64,000 bases of DNA from Phytohabitans rumicis (GCF_011764445.1 NZ_BLPG01000001.1:6837001-6901000), one strand, 5' to 3'. Positions 17,869-26,548 are shown, counted from the stretch's first letter. Numbers and translations are program-made. The notes: generated from the sequence alone by a model not told the origin.

Positions 17869-18903
17869 ATGGCCGTGACGATCTCGCCCGCGCACGACGC
17901 GGCGCCGCCTCCCGACTCCCCGCCACCGGCGGCGCCCGCCCCGCGCTCCCGGGTGATCGCGATGTCGGTGTGGGGCGTGGCGTTCGTGGCCGGATGGCTT
18001 CTGATCGGCCTGCCCACCGACCCGCTGTACGCCTTCGGGTGGCTGTGGACCGCGACGATCGCGTGGCGGATCGACCAGCCGTGGCGCTCCCACCTGAGCT
18101 TCGCCCGCGACTGGCTGCCGATCGTGCTGGTGCTGGTCGGCTACAACCTCTCCCGGGGCTTCGCCGACAACGACGCCACGCCGCACGTGCTGGAGCTGGT
18201 CGCGGCGGACCGGTGGATGTTCGGCTGGGCCACCGGCGGGCAGGTGCCGACGGTCTGGCTCCAGCAGCACCTGTACGACCCGAACCGGGTCCACTGGTAC
18301 GACGTGCTGGCCAGTTGGGTGTACTTCTCCCACTTCGTGGTGGCGCTCACCGTGGCGGTGATCCTGTGGCTGCGGGCCCGGCCGCGCTGGGCCGCGTTCA
18401 TGCGCCGGTGGGTGTTCCTGTCCATGGCCGGGCTGGTCACGTACTTCCTCTACCCGGCGGCGCCGCCCTGGTGGGCCGCCCGGTACGGCCTGCTGGAGGA
18501 CGTCGCCCGCATCTCCACCCGGGGCTGGAAGGCGGTGGGCATGCACGGCGCCGGCAACATGCTCAACGTCGGCCAGGTCGCCGCCAACCCGGTCGCCGCG
18601 ATGCCGTCGCTGCACACCGCGTTCGCGCTCTTCGTGGTGGCGTTCTTCCTCAACTCGGTGCGCAAGCGCTGGTGGCCGCTGCTGCTGGCGTACCCGCTGG
18701 CGATGACGTTCACGCTGGTCTACTCGGGCGAGCACTACGTGATCGACGTGCTGGTCGGCTGGGCGTACGTGGGGCTGACGTTCCTGGTGGTGGGCCTGGG
18801 AGAGCGGTATTGGGCGGCCCGGCACAAGGCTGCGGCTACGCCCGAGCCCGCGCGGCTCGAGAACGCTCCGCCAGCTCCGCAGCCAGCATCCACGCCTCGT
18901 TGA
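17869..18903 (+). CDS. PAP2-superfamily membrane phosphatase/transferase (AUR1-like)
   Basis: 344 residues. A proline-rich cytoplasmic N-terminus (to about 25) is followed by some six membrane segments. The acid-phosphatase motifs are present: AMPSLHTAFAL near 245 and YSGEHYVIDVLVGW near 286. The middle resembles inositol-phosphoceramide-synthase-like (AUR1) actinobacterial proteins (WYDVLASWVYFSHF near 146). It probably handles a polyprenyl or phosphoinositide lipid phosphate on the outer face. Its 3' end overlaps the convergent PH-domain gene by 68 bases. ATG 17869 is chosen because the upstream frame is antisense to the thioesterase. Confidence 0.85.
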   Translation: MAVTISPAHDAAPPPDSPPPAAPAPRSRVIAMSVWGVAFVAGWLLIGLPTDPLYAFGWLWTATIAWRIDQPWRSHLSFARDWLPIVLVLVGYNLSRGFADNDATPHVLELVAADRWMFGWATGGQVPTVWLQQHLYDPNRVHWYDVLASWVYFSHFVVALTVAVILWLRARPRWAAFMRRWVFLSMAGLVTYFLYPAAPPWWAARYGLLEDVARISTRGWKAVGMHGAGNMLNVGQVAANPVAAMPSLHTAFALFVVAFFLNSVRKRWWPLLLAYPLAMTFTLVYSGEHYVIDVLVGWAYVGLTFLVVGLGERYWAARHKAAATPEPARLENAPPAPQPASTPR

Positions 18904-20161
18904 CGTCGCGGTCGCCGGCGGTGGCGCTCAGCCCACCGGCCGTGTCGGCGTGCACGGTGGCGAGCCGCAGCCGGCGTTGCAGCGGGCCCTGCACCACCCG
19001 GACGCTCTGGATCCGGGCGTACGGGACGAGGACCAGTTGCCGGGTCACCCGGCCGGCGCGGGCGGCGAAGACCTGGTCGGTCAGCGCGGCGCCCAGCATC
19101 GGCCACTCCATCGGATGCAGCCAGCGGGCCCGGCGCGGCGGGCGGGTCAGCGGCAGCCCGTCCAGTGCCACCTCGGGCAGCACCTCGGCGAGGATCTTCC
19201 GGGCGGCCGGTTCGTCGCCGACCGGCAGCAGCCGGTCGGAGCGCTTGCCGTCGTCCGCGCCGGCCGCGGCGTAGCCGGCCACGTCCAGGCGCAGCCGCAG
19301 CCACCCCTTGGGCCGCCAGAGCAGCGGCCAGGTCGCCCCGATCGCCTGCACCCGGTCCAGCGGCACGGTCTGGCTGCGGGTCTCCAGCAGGCCGCCGCGC
19401 AGCCGCAGGGCGCCGTTTTCGCGGGCCAGCCGGAAGTTCCAGTCGCCGAGCACGCGGCGCAGCGGCTGGAGCAGTACGCCGGCCATCGCCGTCACCGTGC
19501 TCGCGATGCCGATGAAGGACAGGCTGCCCTCGTACCCGAATTGGATGGCGATGAACGCAACGCCGAACGGCATGAAGAACGCCTGCGGCGTCAGAAGCTG
19601 GCTGATCAGGAGGTCCTTGTTGTCGACCGCGTGCACGTGCCGGGCCGGTGGTGCCGGCGGCGCGGCCTGCGCCGCGTCCGGATCCTCCGCCGCCACGCGC
19701 CCCGCCAGCACCAGCAGCCGCTCGCGCAGCGACCGGGCGCCGGCGACCGTCAGGTACGCCAGCGGGGCCTCCGGCTTGCTGCCGCCGACGACCTCGAGCC
19801 GTAGCTCGGCGAGGCCGGTGAGCTGGGCCAGCAGCGGCCGGACCACCTCGACGGCCTGGAGCCGTTCCAGCGGGATGGCTCGGGTGCGCCGCCACAGCAG
19901 GCCCTCGTGGACCCGCAGTTCCCGCCCGACCACCTGGTAGCCGGTGTAGTACCAGCTCACCACCGCCAGGATGACCTGACCGATGAGCAGGACGACCACC
20001 ATCGCGGCGAACCAGCCCAGACCCACCTGGCCCAGCGTCTGCCAGGACAGCGCCGCGATGATCACCACGAGCGCGCGGGCGCCCTTGAGCAGCGGGGTCA
20101 GCGGGTGCAGCCGCTGCCGTGGCTCGGCGGCCAGCGCGGTCCCGGCCGCTGGCTCGCTCAC
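18836..20161 (-). CDS. bacterial PH-domain membrane protein (YdbT-like)
   Basis: 441 residues with two to three bPH2 domains between paired membrane segments: helices at about 28-70 then bPH2 (YQVVGRELRVHEGLLWRRTRAI), helices near 190-240 then a second bPH2 (FRLARENGALRLRGGLLETR), and a third C-terminal one (RQLVLVPYARIQSVRVVQGPL). Each repeat has the Ile-Pro or Val-Pro, Arg-(Leu/Ile/Val)-Gln signature. The GTG at 20161 overlaps the upstream YdbS stop as GTGA. In Bacillus, YdbS/YdbT relate to bacteriocin resistance; the actinobacterial role is not established. Confidence 0.85.
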   Translation of the reverse strand: MSEPAAGTALAAEPRQRLHPLTPLLKGARALVVIIAALSWQTLGQVGLGWFAAMVVVLLIGQVILAVVSWYYTGYQVVGRELRVHEGLLWRRTRAIPLERLQAVEVVRPLLAQLTGLAELRLEVVGGSKPEAPLAYLTVAGARSLRERLLVLAGRVAAEDPDAAQAAPPAPPARHVHAVDNKDLLISQLLTPQAFFMPFGVAFIAIQFGYEGSLSFIGIASTVTAMAGVLLQPLRRVLGDWNFRLARENGALRLRGGLLETRSQTVPLDRVQAIGATWPLLWRPKGWLRLRLDVAGYAAAGADDGKRSDRLLPVGDEPAARKILAEVLPEVALDGLPLTRPPRRARWLHPMEWPMLGAALTDQVFAARAGRVTRQLVLVPYARIQSVRVVQGPLQRRLRLATVHADTAGGLSATAGDRDVNEAWMLAAELAERSRAARARA

Positions 20162-20658
20162 AAGCCCTCCGCGCGGTCTTCGCCGAGGGCGGTCAGGCGG
20201 TCGCGCAGCCGCGCCGCCTCCGCCGGGGGAAGGCCGGGGACCTTCGCGTCGGTCGCCGCCGCGGCGGTGTGCAACTGGACTGTGGCCAGGTCGAAGAGGC
20301 GCTCCAGCGGGCCGGCGGTGACGTCGACGAACTGCATCCGCGCGTACGGCACGATGGACAGCCGCCGTACCAGCAGCCCGTGCCGGACGAGCAGGTCGTG
20401 GTCGCGTTCGGCGTACCCCCAGGCGGCGACCGCCCGGACGATCACGAAGGCGCGCCAGATCCCGATCGCCAGGACGGCGATGACGCCCAGCCCGAGGAGC
20501 CTGTTCGCGGTCGCGGCCCAGACCGCCACCACGCCGCCCAGCAGCAAGATTTCCATGGCTCCGAGGCGGATCAGCTCGACCCAGATCAGGTCGCGGGAGA
20601 CCGGGCGCCAGTCGACCGTGTCCGGCCACGGCTCCAGCGCACTCGTGGGGGCTGTCAC
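20158..20658 (-). CDS. bacterial PH-domain membrane protein (YdbS-like)
   Basis: 166 residues. Two membrane helices (about 33-80) are followed by one bPH2 domain (DHDLLVRHGLLVRRLSIVPY, then ARMQFVDVTAGPLERLF). It is the usual partner of YdbT, and here the two are translationally coupled (GTGA). Its own GTG overlaps the stop of a 61-residue gene, so three genes form one tight operon. Confidence 0.85.
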   Translation of the reverse strand: MTAPTSALEPWPDTVDWRPVSRDLIWVELIRLGAMEILLLGGVVAVWAATANRLLGLGVIAVLAIGIWRAFVIVRAVAAWGYAERDHDLLVRHGLLVRRLSIVPYARMQFVDVTAGPLERLFDLATVQLHTAAAATDAKVPGLPPAEAARLRDRLTALGEDRAEGL

Positions 20659-20840
20659 GTGTCCAGGCTACGTGTTACCTCGCGGAGGAAGCCGCGCGCG
20701 GAGAGGAAGTCGCTCAGGTGCTCGCGATGCTCCTCGCAGGCCAGCCAGGTCTTGCGGCGGTCCGGGGTGTGGAGCTTGGGATTGTTCCACCGCAGAGCCC
20801 AGACGGCGCTGCGCTGGCAGCCGCGAGCGGAGCACTTCAC
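20655..20840 (-). CDS. 61-residue conserved Cys/His protein
   Basis: Small cytosolic protein starting MKCSARGCQ, with Cys3, Cys8, a central Cys in WLACEEHREHL and the following His; CxxxxC plus CxxH could bind one zinc. The WALRWNNPKLHTPDRRKTW core looks like a conserved actinobacterial small family that I remember only as hypothetical. The four-base overlap with YdbS argues that it is expressed with the PH-domain proteins. Confidence 0.75.
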   Translation of the reverse strand: MKCSARGCQRSAVWALRWNNPKLHTPDRRKTWLACEEHREHLSDFLSARGFLREVTRSLDT

Positions 20841-21146
20841 GGCAGGAGTCTACGGGTGCGGAAGGGCATGAGCGCCGGGCGGCCACGGGGGAAGCCGCCC
20901 GGCGACGGCTGAAATCGTACACACGGAAAACCCCCTTATGTCTACCCTCACACCGTGCCTGTTTGGCCGGTTTCCCCGGCCGACCTGGCCGCGGCCAGGT
21001 CCGCGCCGCCATCGTGGGGGCGCCGGGCAGTCGACGCGGCCCAGATTTCCGGCGCTCCACGCCCGGCTGGTTAGCTGGGCGTGTAAGGCTTGGTGCGGCG
21101 CGCCGCGCCAGCCGATCGATCACGCCCGTATCGCTGTGGAGGACAG
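20841..21146. other. 306-bp divergent intergenic region
   Basis: Lies between the leftward PH-domain operon and the rightward moxR operon, so it should carry both promoters. A palindrome GGCCGACCTGGCCGCGGCCAGGTC lies near 20979-21002. A 39-codon frame (GTG near 20955) shows weak coding bias but no recognisable product. I see no riboswitch or RNA gene. Confidence 0.4.
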
Positions 21147-22250
21147 GTGGCCTCGTCGACCACGTCAGAAACTCCTGAGTCACCCTTGTCCGAGACCACT
21201 CCGGCCGCGGACGCGACCCTCCTCGAACGAGCGTTGTTCGAGGTCAAGCGGGTGATCGTGGGTCAGGACCGGATGGTCGAGCGGATGTTCGTGGCGCTGC
21301 TGGCCCGGGGGCACTGCCTGCTGGAGGGCGTCCCCGGGGTGGCCAAAACCCTGGCCGTGGAGACGCTGGCCAAGGTGGTCGGCGGCTCGTTCGCCCGGAT
21401 CCAGTTCACGCCCGACCTGGTGCCCGCCGACATCATCGGCACCCGGATCTACCGGCAGTCGAGCGAGAAGTTCGACGTGGAGCTGGGCCCGGTGTTCGCC
21501 AACTTCCTGCTCGCCGACGAGATCAACCGGGCGCCGGCGAAGGTGCAGTCGGCCCTGCTGGAGGTGATGTCCGAGCAGCAGGTCACCATCGGCGGCGAGA
21601 CCCACGAGGTGCCCAACCCGTTCCTGGTGATGGCTACCCAGAACCCGATCGAGCAGGAGGGCGTCTACCCGCTGCCGGAGGCCCAGCGCGACCGGTTCCT
21701 GATGAAGATCCTCGTGGGCTACCCGACCGACGCCGAGGAGCGGGAGATCGTCTACCGGATGGGCGTCGACCCGCCGGAGGCGTCCGCCATCCTGAGCCCG
21801 ACCGAGCTGATCGGGCTGCAGCGCAAGGCCGACAAGGTGTTCGTGCACAACGCGCTGGTCGACTACGCGGTCCGGCTGGTGCTGGCCACCCGGGCCCCGG
21901 CCGAGCACGGCATCCCCGAGATCGCCCAGCTCATCCAGTACGGCGCGAGCCCGCGCGCGTCGCTCGGCATCGTGCGGGCCACCCGCGCGCTGTCCCTGAT
22001 GCGCGGCCGCGACTACGCGCTGCCGCAGGACGTACTGGACATCGCGCCGGACATCCTGCGCCACCGGCTGGTGCTCAGCTACGACGCGCTCGCCGACGAC
22101 GTACCGGCGGACCACATCATCGGGCGGGTGATGGCCACCGTGCCGCTGCCCACCGTCGCGCCGCGGCAGAGCGCCAACCCGCCGGCGTTGTCGCCTCCCG
22201 GCGCGCCCACGCCGCAGCCGGCCGGCGCCTGGCCCGGCACCCTGCCGTGA
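21147..22250 (+). CDS. MoxR-family AAA+ ATPase
   Basis: 367 residues. Walker A is GVPGVAKT at 61-68, Walker B LLADEINR at 121-128, sensor 1 MATQNP near 154, and an Arg-finger region PEAQRDRF near 168. This is the MoxR pattern (AAA_3 plus lid). The GTG at 21147 has GGAGG seven bases upstream. It heads a three-gene operon with DUF58 and VWA proteins. This arrangement is the classic MoxR module, thought to act as a chaperone that inserts metals or assembles complexes with the VWA partner. Confidence 0.93.
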   Translation: MASSTTSETPESPLSETTPAADATLLERALFEVKRVIVGQDRMVERMFVALLARGHCLLEGVPGVAKTLAVETLAKVVGGSFARIQFTPDLVPADIIGTRIYRQSSEKFDVELGPVFANFLLADEINRAPAKVQSALLEVMSEQQVTIGGETHEVPNPFLVMATQNPIEQEGVYPLPEAQRDRFLMKILVGYPTDAEEREIVYRMGVDPPEASAILSPTELIGLQRKADKVFVHNALVDYAVRLVLATRAPAEHGIPEIAQLIQYGASPRASLGIVRATRALSLMRGRDYALPQDVLDIAPDILRHRLVLSYDALADDVPADHIIGRVMATVPLPTVAPRQSANPPALSPPGAPTPQPAGAWPGTLP

Positions 22251-22290
22251 GCCGCCGCCGCGCCGCTGATCCCGCTCACGGGGTAAAACT

Positions 22291-23211
22291 GTGAGCCCGC
22301 CGCTCGACGCCCAGACGACGGCGCGCGCGGACGCCGTCCTGTCCCGCCTGCAACTGCTGGTCACGCGAAAGCTCGACGGGCTGTTGCAGGGGGACTACGT
22401 TGGGCTGCTGCCCGGGCCGGGCACCGAGGCGGGGGAGTCGCGGGAGTACCGCCCCGGCGACGACGTGCGCCGCATGGACTGGCCGGTCACGGCGCGCACC
22501 ACGCTGCCACACGTACGGCAGACGGTCGCCGACCGCGAGCTGGAGACCTGGCTGGCCGTCGACCTGTCGGCCAGCCTCGACTTCGGCACCGCGCAGCACC
22601 TCAAGCGTGACCTGGTCGTCGCCGCCACCACCGCGCTGGCCCACCTGACCGTCCGGGGCGGCAACCGGATCGGCGCCGTGGTCGGCACCGGTTCGATGCT
22701 GCGCCGGCTGCCCGCCCGCCCCGGCAAGAAGGAAGCGCAGGGCCTGGTGCGCGCCATCGCGCGTACCCAGGTGATGCCCGGCCGAAGCGATCTGGGTGCC
22801 CTGGTCGACATGCTCAACCGCCCGCCGCGCCGGCGGGGCGTGGCCGTGGTGATCTCCGACTTCCTGGCGCCGACGGAGCAGTGGGAGCGGCCCGTGCGCA
22901 AGCTCGGCGTGCGGCACGACGTCCTCGCGATCGAGGTGGTCGACCCGCGTGAGCTGGAGCTGCCCGACGTCGGCGTGCTGACCCTGGTCGACCCGGAGAG
23001 CGGCGCGCTGCACGAGGTGCAGACGTCCGACCCCAAGCTGCGCCGCCGGTACGCCGAGGCAGCCGGCGTGCAGCGCGCGGCGATCGCCCAGGCGCTGCGC
23101 GGTGCCGGCGCCGCACACCTGCGCCTGCGCACCGACTCAGACTGGCTGCTGGACATGGTCCGCTTCGTCGCCGCCCAGCGACACGCACGCACCCGAGGAA
23201 CGACGCGATGA
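22291..23211 (+). CDS. DUF58-domain protein of the MoxR module
   Basis: 306 residues, soluble. It has the DUF58 core GDYVGLLPGPGTEAGESREY near 30-50 followed by YRPGDDVRRMDWPVTARTTLPHVR, with the invariant DD-R-(I/M)DW segment. The degenerate VWA-like C-terminal half carries LAVDLSASLDFGT. It is coupled to the next gene by ATGA. It likely partners with MoxR and the VWA membrane protein. Confidence 0.9.
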   Translation: MSPPLDAQTTARADAVLSRLQLLVTRKLDGLLQGDYVGLLPGPGTEAGESREYRPGDDVRRMDWPVTARTTLPHVRQTVADRELETWLAVDLSASLDFGTAQHLKRDLVVAATTALAHLTVRGGNRIGAVVGTGSMLRRLPARPGKKEAQGLVRAIARTQVMPGRSDLGALVDMLNRPPRRRGVAVVISDFLAPTEQWERPVRKLGVRHDVLAIEVVDPRELELPDVGVLTLVDPESGALHEVQTSDPKLRRRYAEAAGVQRAAIAQALRGAGAAHLRLRTDSDWLLDMVRFVAAQRHARTRGTTR

Positions 23212-24158
23212 TCCGTTTTCTGCAACCGTGGTGGTTGCTGGCGCTGCTGCCGGTGGTCGCGATCGCCGGCGCGTACGTGTGGCGGCAGTTCCGGCGCCGG
23301 CAGTACGCCGTCCGGTTCGCCAACCTGGACCTGCTGCGCACCCTCGCCCCGAACGGTCTGGGCTGGCGGCGGCACCTCGCAGCCGGCGCGTTCCTGATCA
23401 GCCTGCTGGCGCTGGCGACCGCCATGGCCCGCCCGTCGGTCGACCGCGAGGAGCCGCTGGAACGGGCCACCGTCATGCTCGCCATCGACGTGTCGCTGTC
23501 GATGGAGGCCGACGACGTGGCGCCCAGCCGCATCGAGGCCGCGCAGGAGGCGGCCAAGCAGTTCGTGCAGGAGTTGCCGGCCACGTACAACCTGGGGCTG
23601 GTCTCGTTCGCCAAGTCGGCCAACGTGCTGGTGCCGCCGTCGAAGGACCGCGCGGCGGTCACGGCGGCGATCGACGGGCTCACCCTGGCCGAGGCGACCG
23701 CCACCGGCGAGGCCGTCTTCACCTGCCTGGAGGCGATCCGCTCGGTGCCCGCCGACGGCGCGCAGGGCGTACCGCCGGCCCGGATCGTGCTGCTGTCCGA
23801 CGGCTACCGCACGTCCGGCCGGTCGGTGGAGGAGGCGGCCTCGTCCGCGTCCGCGGCGAACGTGCCGGTGTCGACGATCGCGTTCGGCACCGACGCGGGC
23901 GTGGTCGACATCGGCGGGCAGCTGCAGCCGGTACCGGTCGACCGGCTGGCGCTCGCCCAACTGGCCGAGACGACGCAGGGCTTCTTCTACGAGGCCGCGT
24001 CGGTCAGCGAGCTCAAGCAGGTGTACGAGGACATGGGCAGCTCGATCGGCCACCGGGTGGAGCCGCGGGAGGTCACCCAGTGGTACGCCGGGTTCGCGCT
24101 GCTGTTCGCCTTGGTGGCGGGCGGCATGAGTCTCTTGTGGACGTCCCGGCTCCCCTGA
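23208..24158 (+). CDS. membrane-anchored VWA-domain protein (BatA-like)
   Basis: 316 residues. N-terminal helix (FLQPWWLLALLPVVAIAGAYVW) and a second helix near 58-75 precede a VWA domain. The MIDAS residues are visible: DVSLSM near 88, Thr in ATATGEA near 165, and Asp in LLSDGYR near 195. A C-terminal helix (WYAGFALLFALVAGGMSLLW) completes the BatA layout. It is the last gene of the moxR operon, ending just before a palindrome that can serve as terminator. Confidence 0.9.
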   Translation: MIRFLQPWWLLALLPVVAIAGAYVWRQFRRRQYAVRFANLDLLRTLAPNGLGWRRHLAAGAFLISLLALATAMARPSVDREEPLERATVMLAIDVSLSMEADDVAPSRIEAAQEAAKQFVQELPATYNLGLVSFAKSANVLVPPSKDRAAVTAAIDGLTLAEATATGEAVFTCLEAIRSVPADGAQGVPPARIVLLSDGYRTSGRSVEEAASSASAANVPVSTIAFGTDAGVVDIGGQLQPVPVDRLALAQLAETTQGFFYEAASVSELKQVYEDMGSSIGHRVEPREVTQWYAGFALLFALVAGGMSLLWTSRLP

Positions 24159-24177
24159 TCTCGGGTTGCTCTCGTCT

Positions 24178-24217
24178 GTGGCGACTAATTGCCCCTGGAG
24201 GGGTAATTAGTCGCCAC
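24178..24217. repeat. 40-bp palindrome P1 at the 3' end of the DUF559 gene
   Basis: Arms GTGGCGACTAATTGCCCC and GGGGTAATTAGTCGCCAC (17 of 18 pair) around TGGA. The stop codon of the DUF559 gene lies inside it. A closely related palindrome (P2) is at 25215-25253, on the other side of the same gene. P1 lies between convergent genes and may also terminate both. Confidence 0.85.
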
Positions 24218-25193
24218 GGTCGGGCTGCCAGCCGGCGGCGACCAGGGCGGCGCGCATGTCGGCGACCACCTCGTCGGGGCGGTGGCGCAGCGCCCAGCCC
24301 GGAAACCGCAGCAGCCGCTCGCCGGCGATGGCGATCTCGTTGTGCTGGCGCATGTCGGCGTACCAGGCTTTGACGTCCATGTGCTGGGCGCCGTCGATCT
24401 CGACGTGCACGCCCCACTGGTCGAAGTAGACGTCGCGGTATCTACGGCGGCCGTGGCGGTCGGTGCGCGCCACCTGTCGGGACGGCTCGGGCAGTCCGGC
24501 GCGGCGGCACAACCGGGCGAAGTCGACCTCAAAGATGGATTCGGCCCCGCCGGCCGCATCCGACGCGGCGGCTACGATCACCTGCCGGCGGTGCAGGCGG
24601 GGCATGCGCGCCAGCGCCGGTTCGACGTCCACGAGACCGACCAGGCGCTGCTGGAAGCAGGCGGCGACGATCGCGACGGCGTCCTCGTCGGTGCGGGCCC
24701 ACTGGGCGGCGTCCAGCATCGACCGCGCCGGCATCGTGCACGGCGGATCGCCGGCGGGGTGCCGGTCTTCCAGAGGGATGCGCCGGGTGCGGTGCACGAG
24801 CACGCCGGGCGGCGGGTCGGTGTCCCGGCGGTGCGCGCCGACGAGGACGTGGATCGGGCGGGTCGGGAAGCCCCGCAGTCCACCACCCGCCAGCGCGGAC
24901 AACCCCGCGAGTGGGGCGGCGCGGCCGCGGCCCACGGCGAGAGCGGCGATCCAGCGGCGCTGATGCTCGGTGACCGGCCCGTTGTGCGTCACGTACACGG
25001 CCAGATGCGCCACCCGCCAACGGCCGCTGGCCAGCCGGTGCCGGATCGCCTTGTCCGACATGTAGCGCAGGGCCTGGCGCCGGCTGATCACTCCGTCCTG
25101 GCGGAAGAGCAGGAATTCCAGATCGCCCGCCTGGTCCGGGCGGAACGGGTGGATGTCGTCGACTGTGCGGTATGCCATGGAGACGAGTGTCAT
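24207..25193 (-). CDS. DUF559-domain nuclease-like protein with AbiEi-like N-terminus
   Basis: 328 residues from ATG 25193 (25178 is also possible; neither has a clear ribosome site). The N-terminal 60 residues form a winged-helix-like unit (FRQDGVISRRQALRYMSDKAI) as in AbiEi-type proteins. The C-terminal domain is the Vsr/restriction-endonuclease-like DUF559 fold: RRYRDVYFDQWGVHVEIDGA with the Asp and Glu-x-Asp metal residues near 255-275, then NEIAIAGERLLRFPGW. This family is abundant and mobile in actinobacteria. The gene stands alone between two palindromes. Cleavage activity is plausible but unproven. Confidence 0.82.
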   Translation of the reverse strand: MTLVSMAYRTVDDIHPFRPDQAGDLEFLLFRQDGVISRRQALRYMSDKAIRHRLASGRWRVAHLAVYVTHNGPVTEHQRRWIAALAVGRGRAAPLAGLSALAGGGLRGFPTRPIHVLVGAHRRDTDPPPGVLVHRTRRIPLEDRHPAGDPPCTMPARSMLDAAQWARTDEDAVAIVAACFQQRLVGLVDVEPALARMPRLHRRQVIVAAASDAAGGAESIFEVDFARLCRRAGLPEPSRQVARTDRHGRRRYRDVYFDQWGVHVEIDGAQHMDVKAWYADMRQHNEIAIAGERLLRFPGWALRHRPDEVVADMRAALVAAGWQPDRGD

Positions 25194-25214
25194 CGATGGG
25201 TCTGACAGTCGTCT

Positions 25215-25253
25215 GTGGTGACTAGTTGCCCTCCAGGGGCAATTGGTCGCCAC
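25215..25253. repeat. 39-bp palindrome P2 at the 5' side of the DUF559 gene
   Basis: Arms GTGGTGACTAGTTGCCC and GGGCAATTGGTCGCCAC (14 of 17 pair) around a short loop. It shares most bases with P1 at 24178-24217, including the preceding CGTCTGTGG. It starts 22 bases upstream of the DUF559 start and two bases past the small peptide's stop. Confidence 0.8.
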
Positions 25254-25255
25254 GA

Positions 25256-25330
25256 TCACACGAGTACGAAGAGGACGATGACCCAGGCGGCGGCGAGGGT
25301 GAAGCCCAGCGGGGCAGCAAAACGGTTCAT
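25256..25330 (-). CDS. 24-residue single-helix membrane peptide
   Basis: The short frame ATG 25330 to TGA 25256 encodes a peptide starting MNRFAAPLGFTLAAAW and ending in a Val/Leu-rich tail. The peptide is nearly all one transmembrane helix with a positive N-terminus. GGAGA lies about eight bases upstream of the ATG, and palindrome P2 follows directly as a possible terminator. Such peptides are usually missed; I recall similar short membrane peptides in streptomycetes but cannot verify homology. Expression is inferred only from start, ribosome site and composition. Confidence 0.45.
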   Translation of the reverse strand: MNRFAAPLGFTLAAAWVIVLFVLV

Positions 25331-25408
25331 GGCGGTTCTCCGATGGCGACAGGCACAACGGCACACCCGGCATTACGCCGAGACCTTGCGAAGGAAGGGA
25401 GAGACCAG

Positions 25409-26548
25409 TCAGCTCAGCTGACGCGCGGCCCGGCTATGACTAGGGGGATCGCTATCTCGCACAGCGATCACCTCCAGAGGTCGTCCGGGCTCAGAACCGT
25501 CCGCCATCTTACACCCAAGTGACCCGTGGGACGCACTTGGCCGATTGGTCGAGGTGTGCTGTCCGGCCAGCCGGCACAGGGCCACCAGCACGACGGCGAA
25601 GGCCGGTAGCCAGGCCGCGCGCGCCGCGGCCCAACCCAGGTCGCCGGGCGTGGTGTGCAGGCCGGGGAGGGCTCTTCCGCCTGCCAGCCAAGCGGATCCG
25701 GTGACCACCACGATGAGCGCGCTCTGGTGCCAGAGGTAGACCGGCATGGCCGCGCGGTTCAGCAGGCCCGCGAGCCGGGGCGTGCGGCGGCGGCTCAGCC
25801 AGGGGCGGGCGAGCAGGGCCAGTCCTATCTGGGCGGTGGCGAGCGCCAGGGTGAACAGTGACGGGGGATACAGGTTCGACCGCCCGGCGCCCGGTACGCC
25901 GACCGCGCTCGCCGGATAGTCCAGCACCAGCACGAGGACGGCCATTGCCGCGGCACCGCCGATGGCCAGCACCGGACCGGCGCGGTGCGCGGTGAGGCGC
26001 CCGGTGGCGAGGGCGACGCCGAGCGCGTACGGCACCAGCCAGGCGGCCACCAGCGTGAGCGGGAGGCTGCCGAGGCCGGCGTCCGCCACGGCGACCACGG
26101 CGATCGCGGGCGGTACGGCGGCGAGGCCGGCCCACCGCAGCGGGCCGGTGAGCGCGATCAGGGCGGCGAACGGCAGCAGGAACCACAGTGGACTGATGGC
26201 CAGCTTGCCCACCGTGTGCAGCGTGACGTCCGGTACGCCGGCCGCGGTCGCGGCGAGGAGCACGGTGGCCCACAGCGCGCAGAAGCCCGCGACCGGTGGT
26301 ACGAGCTTGACCAGCCGCCGCGGCGCTGACGTGTGCGACCGGGCGGCCGCGTACCCGCCGGCGAAGAAGAACAGTCCGAGGGTCTGCAGTACCCAGGTGG
26401 CCGGCGAGAGCCAGGGCATGGCGGCCAGCGGGCTCGCCTGGGACAGGTCGCCGCCTGGCGCCAGCACCAGCCCGGTCACCAGCCAGTGTCCTAACACGAC
26501 ACCCGCGATAGCGACGGCGCGGGTCGCGTCGATGGCTCGATCCCTCAT
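25409..26548 (-). CDS. acyltransferase family 3 membrane protein
   Basis: 379 residues with about ten membrane helices. It has typical acyltransferase-3 marks: RDRAIDATRAVAIAGVVLGHW at 2-22, where the His is the conserved catalytic residue, FFFAGGYAAA near 75, PLWFLLPF near 140 and MPVYLWHQSALIV near 305. It overlaps the preceding hydrolase gene by ATGA, so the two are co-translated. The last 60 residues are hydrophilic and of odd composition (SNRPSASHGSLGCK...), possibly a tail beyond the domain. The acceptor (cell-wall sugar, lipid or metabolite) is unknown. Confidence 0.87.
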   Translation of the reverse strand: MRDRAIDATRAVAIAGVVLGHWLVTGLVLAPGGDLSQASPLAAMPWLSPATWVLQTLGLFFFAGGYAAARSHTSAPRRLVKLVPPVAGFCALWATVLLAATAAGVPDVTLHTVGKLAISPLWFLLPFAALIALTGPLRWAGLAAVPPAIAVVAVADAGLGSLPLTLVAAWLVPYALGVALATGRLTAHRAGPVLAIGGAAAMAVLVLVLDYPASAVGVPGAGRSNLYPPSLFTLALATAQIGLALLARPWLSRRRTPRLAGLLNRAAMPVYLWHQSALIVVVTGSAWLAGGRALPGLHTTPGDLGWAAARAAWLPAFAVVLVALCRLAGQHTSTNRPSASHGSLGCKMADGSEPGRPLEVIAVRDSDPPSHSRAARQLS

